Assembly: GCA_905210055.1 (NCBI GenBank)
Contig: CAJLVH010000004.1
Location: forward strand, 1 to 38,373
Direction: 5' to 3'
Source of the DNA: an uncultured Enorma sp.
GTDB taxonomy: Bacteria > Actinomycetota > Coriobacteriia > Coriobacteriales > Coriobacteriaceae
Length of the DNA: 38,373 nt
Under the pieces are notes generated by a model. The model was not told the DNA's origin, searched no databases, and saw only the letters and a list, made by a program, of their open reading frames with translations. Position numbers and translations under genes: made by a program. Below, one piece after another: positions 25,854 through 32,594 of the stretch (position 1 is the first letter of the stretch; each line of letters opens with the position of its first letter).

Positions 25854-25905
25854 CAGGTTGAAGGGGAGATGGCGCACGTCTTTGCCCTGCGGCATCCGCA
25901 TCGCC

Positions 25906-26352
25906 CTACGCGTCCTGCGACGGTTCTTCTTCCAGCGAGGGGACGTGCACCTCATGAATGCAGCCCACGCCCTCGCGCTCGCACAGCGCATTCAGACGCT
26001 TGTCGAGCGTGAGCAACGTTGCCGCGTTTCGTCGAGCAAGCACGAAGTAAAACATGTCGCAGATGGAGTGGTTAAGGTGAAGAGCTTCGAAGAACGCCTC
26101 TTCATATAGGTCCTCCATCTCAACGAAGGTATCGGGAACCGAAACGACCGCGTCCACAAACCGTCCCGCTGTTTCCTGGTCGTACACGCCAGCCTTCACA
26201 TACTTAGCCATGGTGCTCCCCGCTTCGGCATAGAGCAACGTGGGCGCAAGCACCTCCCGTGGACCTTCCGCTAACGCATATCTACAGGGCAGGGCTTCGT
26301 CGAGGTGCCGCGCCATACCGATTCCCGCGCTGCAGTCCAAAACGAACTTCAT
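25906..26352 (-). CDS. PIN-domain toxin, VapC/FitB-like
   Basis: A 148-aa PIN-domain ribonuclease-type toxin. The acidic residues expected of the family are present: Asp6 (KFVLDCS), Glu43 (LLYAEAG), Asp99 (SICDMFYFVLA) and Asp117 (LLTLDKRL). These would bind Mg2+ or Mn2+ for RNA cleavage. The start overlaps the antitoxin gene by 4 nt (ATGA), the usual arrangement for co-translated pairs. Family members generally cleave tRNA or rRNA; the target here is unknown. The gene ends 53 nt before the pheST promoter region, both on the same strand. Confidence 0.88.
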   Translation of the reverse strand: MKFVLDCSAGIGMARHLDEALPCRYALAEGPREVLAPTLLYAEAGSTMAKYVKAGVYDQETAGRFVDAVVSVPDTFVEMEDLYEEAFFEALHLNHSICDMFYFVLARRNAATLLTLDKRLNALCEREGVGCIHEVHVPSLEEEPSQDA

Positions 26353-26705
26353 CGAGAATCCCTGTCCTCTCTAATCAACTCAGCGACGCTCGGGAAGCCC
26401 TCGGGATCTTTGGCAATCGGAAGTGCATCGATCCGTGCAAACACCTCGCGCCGGCGCTCGAGCCGCGCTTGAGCCGCCGCCCGGCTCCGTTGCCAGTCGC
26501 GATACCCTGGCTCCCACGGCTTGGGGACGGGAGGAATTCCCGCATCGACCACTGCTTGCACCTCCTTTTCGCGCTTGCGGCGCGCCAGGTAATCCTCAAT
26601 TGCAACGAGCGCCTGCTGCGCGATGCTGCGGTGTTCCTCTTCCGCGCACGTTTTTAAGTCTTCATATACCTGCGGCGGAAGATCGCGCACTTGTAACGCT
26701 GGCAT
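26349..26705 (-). CDS. FitA/VapB-like ribbon-helix-helix antitoxin
   Basis: A 118-aa protein beginning MPALQVRDLPPQVYEDLK, then EEEHRSIAQQALVAIEDYL: the FitA-type ribbon-helix-helix DNA-binding domain (1-45). The remaining 70 residues, rich in Arg, Glu and Pro-Trp segments, should bind and block the PIN toxin. AAGGAGG lies 5 nt before the ATG at 26703-26705. It is longer than typical FitA (about 80 aa). It should autoregulate through the palindromic sites directly upstream. Confidence 0.87.
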   Translation of the reverse strand: MPALQVRDLPPQVYEDLKTCAEEEHRSIAQQALVAIEDYLARRKREKEVQAVVDAGIPPVPKPWEPGYRDWQRSRAAAQARLERRREVFARIDALPIAKDPEGFPSVAELIREDRDSR

Positions 26706-26717
26706 GTTGACCTCCTT

Positions 26718-26768
26718 CGCATGCGTTTTGCATGCGTATAGCATAACAGCGCTAATAGCTGTATGCAA
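26718..26768 (-). promoter_or_regulatory. Promoter and likely operator of the toxin-antitoxin pair
   Basis: On the reverse strand TTGCAT (26763-26768) and TATGCT (26740-26745) are 17 nt apart. Just downstream, two GCATGC palindromes (26719-26724 and 26730-26735) are repeated at an 11-nt period, one helical turn apart. This suits cooperative binding by the ribbon-helix-helix antitoxin. Confidence 0.6.
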
Positions 26769-26799
26769 GAGAGGTAGTTTTCGCAGCTAGATGGGGAAA

Positions 26800-26834
26800 G
26801 TCGAAACTTGCAAAAATAGTCGAAGCTTGCAAAA
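26800..26834. repeat. Tandem 16-bp repeat, 19-bp period
   Basis: GTCGAAACTTGCAAAA (26800-26815) and GTCGAAGCTTGCAAAA (26819-26834) differ at one base. The two copies lie between the toxin-antitoxin promoter and a terminator for the operon on the right. The role is unknown. Confidence 0.7.
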
Positions 26835-26861
26835 GGCGCCCGGTTGAGCACCGCGCGCCTT
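26831..26861 (-). terminator. Terminator of the DUF3830 operon
   Basis: On the reverse strand AAGGCGC (26855-26861) pairs with GCGCCTT (26833-26839), followed by TT as part of GCGCCTTTTGC. The T-run is short, so efficiency is uncertain. Confidence 0.5.
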
Positions 26862-26894
26862 CTGAGTCATTGAGTCGGGTTCATTTGACGCAAA

Positions 26895-26928
26895 AGGGAT
26901 TGGCTGGAACACGTCCCCGACCAACCCC
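26895..26928. repeat. Dispersed intergenic repeat, copy 1 (GC-rich)
   Basis: A 34-nt sequence around TTGGCTGGAACACGTCCCC that recurs at 29625-29658 with two substitutions. It is partly self-complementary (GGTTGG with CCAACC) and always lies between genes. Confidence 0.75.
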
Positions 26929-26943
26929 TCAGCTCGCTTGGCG

Positions 26944-27459
26944 CTACTTCGCCGTGCGCAGCCTGTACCCGTGCACCAAATCGCTTACCGCGCTCCAGGG
27001 AATCTGGCGATCCACCCAGAACATGAGCTGGACAAGGTACCGCTCGAGGCCGCGGGCCAGGTCGCGGAACGTCGCGAGGTCGCAAACGTCGCCGAAACAC
27101 TCCCCCGCGCGGGCGAGGATCGCCACGGCATCATCCATCTTTGCCGTCGTGTCGAACTGGCCGGAGTACCAAACGCACAGGCGCTGCATGCTCCGCGCGA
27201 GCGTCGCCGCATCGCCCGGCTCCTCGCCGCGCTCGGCCGCCTCCGCCTGGGTGCGCAGCACGCAGATCTGGTCGGAAAAGTTCATACAGTACCCCATGAC
27301 GTATTCCCACACCGCGAACTCGCGACCGGTGTCGAGCTTTCGCGCGCACAGGCGCTCGATGTCCTGGGGCTCGTTGCAAACCATATCGTCCGCGAGGTCG
27401 CGCAGCGCCGCAGCCAGCTCGCTCGCCGTCAAGCTCGAAAGACGCTCAATCGTTGCCAT
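26944..27459 (-). CDS. Hypothetical all-helical protein
   Basis: A 171-aa protein without a family I can name. It looks mainly alpha-helical (TASELAAALRDLADDMV, FAVWEYVMGYCMNFSDQICVL, TTAKMDDAVAILARAGECFG, LARGLERYLVQLMFWVDRQI) and lacks membrane segments or a signal peptide. It begins 3 nt after the stop of the DUF3830 gene, with GGAGG 8 nt before its ATG, so the two form an operon. A functional link with the DUF3830 protein is inferred from this coupling. Confidence 0.68.
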   Translation of the reverse strand: MATIERLSSLTASELAAALRDLADDMVCNEPQDIERLCARKLDTGREFAVWEYVMGYCMNFSDQICVLRTQAEAAERGEEPGDAATLARSMQRLCVWYSGQFDTTAKMDDAVAILARAGECFGDVCDLATFRDLARGLERYLVQLMFWVDRQIPWSAVSDLVHGYRLRTAK

Positions 27460-27462
27460 GGC

Positions 27463-27882
27463 TCACGCCTCCTCATCCTCGACGTCGACGATCTCGTTGC
27501 GTATGAGCGCACCTTGATCGTCCCACACGGCGCGGCACGCAGCGGCGAAGCGCTCGCGATCGCCCTCGCAGATGCGCGCAAACATGTTGCAGGTGCCATA
27601 CGGCTCGCAAATGTCGAAGAAGATGCAGATGGACGACCACGCGCCATACCACACAACGGCTCCTGCAGGCTCCTCGAACTTGGGATTCTCCATAAGGTCG
27701 AGGTCGGCGATCTCGCCGGGCACCGGATACGTGACCTCGGCATCGCAGATCTTCGCCGAGAAAATGCGCGACTCGAACGGGCACGCGGCAATGAACGCCT
27801 CGCACGTGCGCGGTGCCTCCTGCCAGAGCAGATCGGCGAGATATGTCTCGCCACCAAGGGTAATTTTGAGCTTTTGTGCCAT
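27463..27882 (-). CDS. DUF3830 family cyclophilin-like protein
   Basis: A 139-aa protein matching DUF3830, a cyclophilin-like beta-barrel family: KITLGGETYLADLLWQEAPR, TCEAFIAACPFESRIFSAKI, then VPGEIADLDLMENP, GAVVWYGAWSSICIFFDICE and PYGTCNMFARI. The fold is shared with peptidyl-prolyl isomerases, but the biochemical role of DUF3830 is not established. AAGGAGG lies 5 nt before the ATG. It heads a two-gene operon and is preceded by a long imperfect hairpin (27926-28015). Confidence 0.72.
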   Translation of the reverse strand: MAQKLKITLGGETYLADLLWQEAPRTCEAFIAACPFESRIFSAKICDAEVTYPVPGEIADLDLMENPKFEEPAGAVVWYGAWSSICIFFDICEPYGTCNMFARICEGDRERFAAACRAVWDDQGALIRNEIVDVEDEEA

Positions 27883-27925
27883 GGAAGCCTCCTTGATCCG
27901 TCGCTCAAAGGGCTCGCTGGCGGAT

Positions 27926-28015
27926 AAGGAGCAAACGGTGCACGGGGTCGCCGAGCCCCAACTTCACGCCGGTCGAAAACCGTCGCCCCAGCCCGTGCTG
28001 TCCGTTTGGCTCCTT
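27926..28015 (-). other. Long imperfect hairpin in the DUF3830 operon leader
   Basis: AAGGAGCAAACGG (27926-27938) and CACGGG pair with CCCGTG (27992-27997) and CCGTTTGGCTCCTT (28002-28015), with one bulge and a small internal loop. Inside, GGGG...CCCC and CCGGT...ACCG segments could form smaller stems. It lies about 45 nt upstream of the start codon. A structured leader RNA is possible; there is no T-run. Confidence 0.5.
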
Positions 28016-28027
28016 CATCTTACCACC

Positions 28028-28242
28028 GGCACGGTCGATGGGTTAGCTGGGGCTGGGTTCGTTTCAACCTATTTTGCCAATGGGGACGGGGGATATTGGC
28101 AGGGCCCGTCCCAAACCCCTTTAACCCCGACTCCAATGACTCACTTTCCGGGGGTTGGTTGGGGACGGGGTCAATCCAACCCATCTTGGGGGTCGGTTGG
28201 GTGGGTCGGTTGTGGACGGGTTCGTTTCGCCCCAATGTAGTA
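28028..28242. repeat. GC-rich dispersed repeat cluster, copy 2
   Basis: Several degenerate units of the family GGGGTTGGTTGGGGACGGG and GGTTCGTTTCAACC occur here, for example at 28054-28072, 28155-28179 and 28213-28230. No gene is supported in this stretch. Related units are found at 26895-26928 and 29585-29700. Confidence 0.65.
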
Positions 28243-29517
28243 TTACGCTCCGGCAAGCTCCAGCAAATAGCGCCATGCGGGGACTACTCGAATAACAATC
28301 CCATCGATCTCTATAGTCTCCGTCTCGTCCTTGGTAACAATGACAAATGATGTAACCGAAGCATCGACCTGATGCAATTTCACGAGGTTCCCGACCTCAC
28401 GTGTGCGCGCATTCCCTTCGATTGAGTACGCCACCTGCACCGCTGCCCCCGCATCGGGGACATAGAAGTCTATATCGATGCCGTGCTTGGGCGACTTGAG
28501 GTAGTGCAGGCCCTCTCCATAGGCATCCCGCAGTGCAATGGCAACCTGGTTCTCAAGCAATGCGGTATCCCTGTTGTATAGGAAGAGGTTCAAAAGCCCG
28601 TTATCTGAGAAGTAGTATTTTGGATTGCTTTCTTGATCAACAAACCTGCTCACCGCATTGCTGAGCGAAAACAGCAGGTATGCATCGTGCGCGTAACCTA
28701 GATACGAGATAACCGTTTCCTTTGCGATAGAAAAACCAACGCTCTTAAGCGTGTTGTAAAGCGAGCTGTAACTTATGTCGCTACGAACGGTCTCTGCCAC
28801 CTTCTTCATGAGCACGCGCAGGGCTGCAGGATTCCGCACGTTATTACGAGCAGCGATGTCGCCAAGAAGAACCTTCTGATAGACATTCTCAACATACTCA
28901 CGAGGCTGCTCGAATCTAATGGCCTCGGGGAAACCTCCAAAGCGGTAATAACGATCGAACAGGCGCATGATAGCGCCGGCCTCGCGCGTCGTATACAGTG
29001 CGCGCATATCATGAGCCTGGCCACGAGCATCGAGATACTCATCGAAGCGATATGTGCCGACCTGACGAACAAGATAGCGCCCACCCAACGTCGATGCCAT
29101 CTGGCTGCTTAACATGGTCGCGTTGCTGCCGGTGATGTACACGCGCTCGCCCGCGTCTGCCATACGGCGAGCGAACTTCTCCCAGCCCGGAACATTTTGA
29201 ATCTCATCAAAGAAGTAGTAACCGCGCTCATCGCTGAGCTCGCTTTGCACCTGCACGATATCCTGAAAATCTGCGAGCGAAAACTCCGCCAAACGCTCAT
29301 CTTCGAAGTTCAGGTAGATGATGCGCTCCCACGCGACACCCTGCTCGACAAGATCGCGAGCAATCGAGTAGAGCAGCGTAGACTTACCCGCACGCCTCAA
29401 ACCGGTGATGATGTAATTGCCCTGCGGGTCAAGATGATAGCGACGTGGAACGATCTTCGCATGGCGAATAACTTCGTGCTGATCGAAGATAACCTGTCTG
29501 AGCACTTCTCGGTTCAT
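28243..29517 (-). CDS. AAA-family ATPase with DUF4143 C-terminal domain
   Basis: A 424-aa protein of the AAA_14-DUF4143 type. Walker A is GLRRAGKST (39-47), Walker B YYFFDEIQ (100-107), and the sensor segment VYITGSNATML follows. Residues about 195-400 form DUF4143, including GIDIDFYVPDAGAAVQVAYS, a degenerate nuclease-like core where the usual EVK-type Lys is replaced. I chose the ATG at 29515-29517 because GGAGG lies 5 nt upstream. These ATPases are common in accessory regions of anaerobes and their role is unproven. It is monocistronic behind a palindromic, AT-rich promoter. Confidence 0.88.
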   Translation of the reverse strand: MNREVLRQVIFDQHEVIRHAKIVPRRYHLDPQGNYIITGLRRAGKSTLLYSIARDLVEQGVAWERIIYLNFEDERLAEFSLADFQDIVQVQSELSDERGYYFFDEIQNVPGWEKFARRMADAGERVYITGSNATMLSSQMASTLGGRYLVRQVGTYRFDEYLDARGQAHDMRALYTTREAGAIMRLFDRYYRFGGFPEAIRFEQPREYVENVYQKVLLGDIAARNNVRNPAALRVLMKKVAETVRSDISYSSLYNTLKSVGFSIAKETVISYLGYAHDAYLLFSLSNAVSRFVDQESNPKYYFSDNGLLNLFLYNRDTALLENQVAIALRDAYGEGLHYLKSPKHGIDIDFYVPDAGAAVQVAYSIEGNARTREVGNLVKLHQVDASVTSFVIVTKDETETIEIDGIVIRVVPAWRYLLELAGA

Positions 29518-29520
29518 TGT

Positions 29521-29587
29521 CGCCTCCATGTGTCGAGTATACTGAACAGTATATTCTAATTATTGTCGAATATACTCGACATGGAGG
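29521..29587 (-). promoter_or_regulatory. Palindromic promoter region of the AAA/DUF4143 gene
   Basis: TGTCGAGTATA (29531-29541) is exactly complementary to TATACTCGACA (29571-29581), and the symmetry extends outward to CCTCCATG/CATGGAGG with a 2-nt offset. The AT-rich centre has two TATACT boxes on the reverse strand. The symmetry suggests an operator, possibly for autoregulation. Confidence 0.6.
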
Positions 29588-29700
29588 GGTTGGTTGGGGA
29601 CGGGTTCGTTTCAACCCATTAAAAAGGGGTTGGCTGGAACACGTCCCCAACCAACCCCGGTTCGTTTCAACCCCTGAACCAGCCAATAACCCCCGTCCCT
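29588..29700. repeat. GC-rich dispersed repeat cluster, copy 3
   Basis: Contains GGTTGGTTGGGGACGGG (29589-29604), the 34-nt unit at 29625-29658 shared with 26895-26928, and two GGTTCGTTTCAACCC segments (29603-29617 and 29659-29673). There is no gene in this stretch. Confidence 0.75.
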
Positions 29701-29710
29701 AATGGCTGGT

Positions 29711-30913
29711 TTACTCGAGCAGGCTCACCGTGTAGGTGTTCTCGTAATCCATGCCGGTAGCGATGGTCGCGGTAAGGTCGTCCAGGTTGTAGACCACCGA
29801 CCACTGGGTCGCGCTCTCCTCGCCGCGGCTGTTCAGGTGCGTCTCCTGAGCGCAGGCAGCGAGCAGATCCATGGCCTCGCCCTCGCTCACCACGCCATCG
29901 GCCGCCGTAAGACCGCTCATCACGATCTCATAGCGATCCTGGCCGCCGCCGAAATCGTAGTCACCCGGCGTAAGGAGGAAGTTCGTGGCAGCCATGTACG
30001 TACGGCCCTCAACAGCCGCGCCCGCCGTGGTCGCGTCGTTCGCCTCGAGCACGGAAAGCTCGTCGTCGATGTACTCAACAACCACGGTGCGGCCGCTCGC
30101 GTCGGCAATCTGGAAGTGGTAGCAGCTGTTCGCGCTCGAATGCATGTCGTACTGCTCGAGCAGGGCGATAGCCTCGTCAACCGTGGCGCACTTGTCCAGC
30201 ATGAGGCGGATGGCCGTCGTGGTGGTGATGTCCACCCGGTCTGTCTGCTGGTTCGTGGGGTCGGTGTCGATGAGCAGCACGCCCACAGCAAGGCCGGCCT
30301 CGTTCATGCCGTCGAGCGGGGCATAGGGGGCGGCGAGCGCGGTGATGCTCGAAGTGGGCGAATCGGGCAGCTTGTCCTCGCCGTAGCCAAGGAAGCCAAG
30401 GTTCACCATGGAAATGCTCGCGTAGCCGTTCTCGGGGTCGGTGCGCACGAGCATGCTGGGCGAATAGCTCAGGTCGAAGTTGCGGCCAAAGATGTCGTCG
30501 CCCTCGGGCGTGACCGCGTTGAACGTGGAGCACGCAAGGTCCGGCAGCTCGATGGTAATGGGCAGCCCCTTCATTAGGTGCTGAATCACGAACTCGATGA
30601 GCTCGGCATCGTTCGAGGCGCCGCCCTGCTCCAAGAACTCGTCGATACCGTAGTCGCCCGCATACGTCATGGTGTAGAACGGGTAATCGTTCACCTTCTT
30701 AATGGAGGCGATGGTCGCGATCTCGCCGCGGAACATGAAGGCGATGCCGCCCACCACAAGCACGACGAGCGCCACGAGCGCGATGAGCACGCGGACGATG
30801 ATCTTCTTCGCGCCGCCGGAGCGCCTGGGCGCACCGGGCTCGGTGGTGCCAGACGTCTGAGCAGCTGCTGCCTGCTCGCTCGCAGCGTCCTCGCGCTTGA
30901 TATCTTCTGCCAT
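29711..30913 (-). CDS. Membrane-anchored linear amide C-N hydrolase (choloylglycine hydrolase / Ntn family)
   Basis: A 400-aa protein of the Ntn-type linear amide hydrolase superfamily. A cytoplasmic N-terminus (1-35) precedes a transmembrane helix (about 37-60), placing the enzyme outside. The candidate nucleophile Cys128 opens the motif CSTFNAVTPEGDDIFGRNFD, with the Arg-Asn-x-Asp typical of bile-salt hydrolases and penicillin acylases. GMNEAGLAVGVL, CYHFQIADASGRTVVVEY and MAATNFLLTPGDYD follow in family order. About 127 residues would have to be removed to expose the Cys as N-terminal nucleophile. I chose the ATG at 30911-30913 (GGGGGG 5 nt upstream). The substrate is unknown; bile salts or acyl amides are possible. 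Confidence 0.83.
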   Translation of the reverse strand: MAEDIKREDAASEQAAAAQTSGTTEPGAPRRSGGAKKIIVRVLIALVALVVLVVGGIAFMFRGEIATIASIKKVNDYPFYTMTYAGDYGIDEFLEQGGASNDAELIEFVIQHLMKGLPITIELPDLACSTFNAVTPEGDDIFGRNFDLSYSPSMLVRTDPENGYASISMVNLGFLGYGEDKLPDSPTSSITALAAPYAPLDGMNEAGLAVGVLLIDTDPTNQQTDRVDITTTTAIRLMLDKCATVDEAIALLEQYDMHSSANSCYHFQIADASGRTVVVEYIDDELSVLEANDATTAGAAVEGRTYMAATNFLLTPGDYDFGGGQDRYEIVMSGLTAADGVVSEGEAMDLLAACAQETHLNSRGEESATQWSVVYNLDDLTATIATGMDYENTYTVSLLE

Positions 30914-31103
30914 GTAGACCCCCCTGGGTTCGATTCGCATTCTGGTGCAAGATGCCGAAGCACCCCGCAGCGGCGCACCATGCTAACACGAGTCATCATG
31001 GCAGCTGACGTTTTCTATATTTTCGTCAAAATATGAAGACGGCTATCGAAGCATCACAAAAGGTGCTGAGGCGCGGAGGCTCGCAGGACATAGTCATCGT
31101 GCT

Positions 31104-31172
31104 TGAAAATCGAGTCCGAATTTTCGTGAGAATCGAGTCTAGAAACCCGTGAAAATCGAGTATGGCATCGCT
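31104..31172. repeat. Three 12-bp repeats at an exact 23-bp period
   Basis: TGAAAATCGAGT at 31104-31115, TGAGAATCGAGT at 31127-31138 and TGAAAATCGAGT at 31150-31161, each followed by 11 unrelated bases. The rest of 30914-31526 has no supported gene. The arrangement resembles a small iteron or binding-site array. Confidence 0.75.
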
Positions 31173-31231
31173 CCCATTTCAGCACTCAGGCCGTAGGCAC
31201 CAGAGTCTCCCCTCAGCCCACTCGGTGCGCT

Positions 31232-31370
31232 GGTTATCGGAAAGAAATCGCGCATTCTTTCCGATAACCGTTCGGCAAGCCCGTCTATCGGAAAGAAATC
31301 GCTATTTCTTTCTTTTAAGCGCCGTATTTTTCTGTCTATCGGAAAACATCGACTGATTTTTTCTTTTAGA
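31232..31370. repeat. Three tandem palindromic units at an exact 51-bp period
   Basis: TATCGGAAA starts at 31235, 31286 and 31337. The first unit is a hairpin with a perfect 15-bp stem (31232-31246 with 31255-31269) and 8-nt loop; the others are degenerate. The period is 17 codons, and the reverse strand reads as 17-residue repeats (KERNSDFFPIDGLAERL, SERMRDFFPITSAPSGL). A similar segment lies at 17625-17665. I treat this as a non-coding repeat. Confidence 0.78.
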
Positions 31371-31526
31371 GCCAGCAGGCACAACGCTTTCCGAGCAGCA
31401 GAACGAGCTAACACAGATCCCACGTGAGTCGCTCGCTGCCCGTTGGCTATGCCGATGCTGGCCCTCCGCTACGCTCCTCGCTGCTACACTAACCTTGTGC
31501 ATGTCGTCCGTCTGCAGGAGAAGCTT

Positions 31527-32570
31527 ATGGCGATTGAGGTATATGGCGGCGCGGAGCTCTCACTTGAGCGCGCCATGCGCATTGCGCCACCGGCATATGC
31601 CAAGGTATATGCGTGGTTTATCGAGCACGCCGGGGAGGTTGGCCCGCGCCCGTACGGCGATCACCATCCAGACGGCATGCCCATCAAGCTTGCCTCCCAG
31701 CGCGGCATCCACAAGCCGACCGGTTATCAGTACGCCTTGTCCATCAACTCGTCGAACAAGGAGAAGTACGCGGGCGACAAGCTCAACTACCTCGATGACG
31801 GCACCTGGGTCATGCAATATTGCGCCCACCGAAAAAATGAAGGCAGCAAATCCGCCGGATCCAAGGAGTACAACAAATCCCTCCGCCGCTGCTTGCAAAA
31901 AGGCCTCCCCGTCGGCGTCTTCGTCAAAGAGAAGGGCGGCAGCCGCAACCTCGGGCTCGCGTTCATCGAACGCTATAACTCGGTGGCTGACATGTTCTGG
32001 CTTCATGGTCCGGTAACGCCCGAAAGCGATTTTTCGTCGCTCTCCCCTGAAGCTAAACGCGAGCTCGAGAACGAACTTAAAGAGCCGATGCTCGAAACAT
32101 ACGATATGAACAAACTGCGCGAACTCCAAGCGTCGGGCAAGCTTGAAGAGATCGATGAACGTGAGCGCGTCGCAGCAATGACGGTAAGGCGAAAGCAACA
32201 GGGTAAGTTCCGGAACATGCTCCTCAACGCCTACAACGGAACATGTGCGATCTCGGGTTATGCAGTCGACCCCGTATTGCAGGCAGCACATATCACGCCG
32301 TATTTCGGCCGAAAAAGCCAGCTCGTCACCAACGGCCTACTGCTCCGTGCCGACTTACATCTGCTCTTCGATAATGATCTCTTGGCCGTCGATCCAGACG
32401 ATATGCGCGTTGTCGTGTCGCGATCGCTTGAGACAACGGGCTATAGCGCGTTCGATGGAACGAAGCTGAGACTCCCAGCAGCCAAGGATTGCTGGCCTTC
32501 CGAAGAACGTCTTGCCGCACAATTCGACAGCTTCAAACAATGCGAGGCGATGCTCGCGACGACGGGCTGA
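31527..32570 (+). CDS. HNH endonuclease with putative modified-base recognition domain
   Basis: A 347-aa protein. The C-terminal HNH nuclease (about 220-295) is clear: LLNAYNGTCAISGYAVDPVL, QAAHITPYF (His255), VTNGLLLRADLHLLFD (Asn269, His278). The N-terminal half (about 45-162) has SQRGIHKPTGYQYALSINS, LDDGTWVMQYCAH, CLQKGLPVGVFVKEKGGSRN and LGLAFIERYNSVADMFWLHG, resembling SRA/ScoMcrA-type domains of type IV restriction enzymes that recognise modified bases. A charged linker (165-215) joins them. I chose the ATG at 31527 (AGGAG 6 nt upstream). A role in restricting modified DNA is inferred. It is convergent with the SecB-like gene, 24 bp apart. Confidence 0.82.
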   Translation: MAIEVYGGAELSLERAMRIAPPAYAKVYAWFIEHAGEVGPRPYGDHHPDGMPIKLASQRGIHKPTGYQYALSINSSNKEKYAGDKLNYLDDGTWVMQYCAHRKNEGSKSAGSKEYNKSLRRCLQKGLPVGVFVKEKGGSRNLGLAFIERYNSVADMFWLHGPVTPESDFSSLSPEAKRELENELKEPMLETYDMNKLRELQASGKLEEIDERERVAAMTVRRKQQGKFRNMLLNAYNGTCAISGYAVDPVLQAAHITPYFGRKSQLVTNGLLLRADLHLLFDNDLLAVDPDDMRVVVSRSLETTGYSAFDGTKLRLPAAKDCWPSEERLAAQFDSFKQCEAMLATTG

Positions 32571-32594
32571 CCGCGCCGATTCTTCGTCGTACCT

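Noticed and set aside
31104..31172. Possible CRISPR array
   Set aside because: Repeats of 12 bp and spacers of 11 bp are far shorter than any known CRISPR, and there are no cas genes in the window.
31139..31423. 94-codon reverse frame through the 51-bp repeats
   Set aside because: Its coding appearance comes from the repeat period being divisible by three; no ribosome-binding site. Kept as a repeat, with the in-frame feature reported as a finding.
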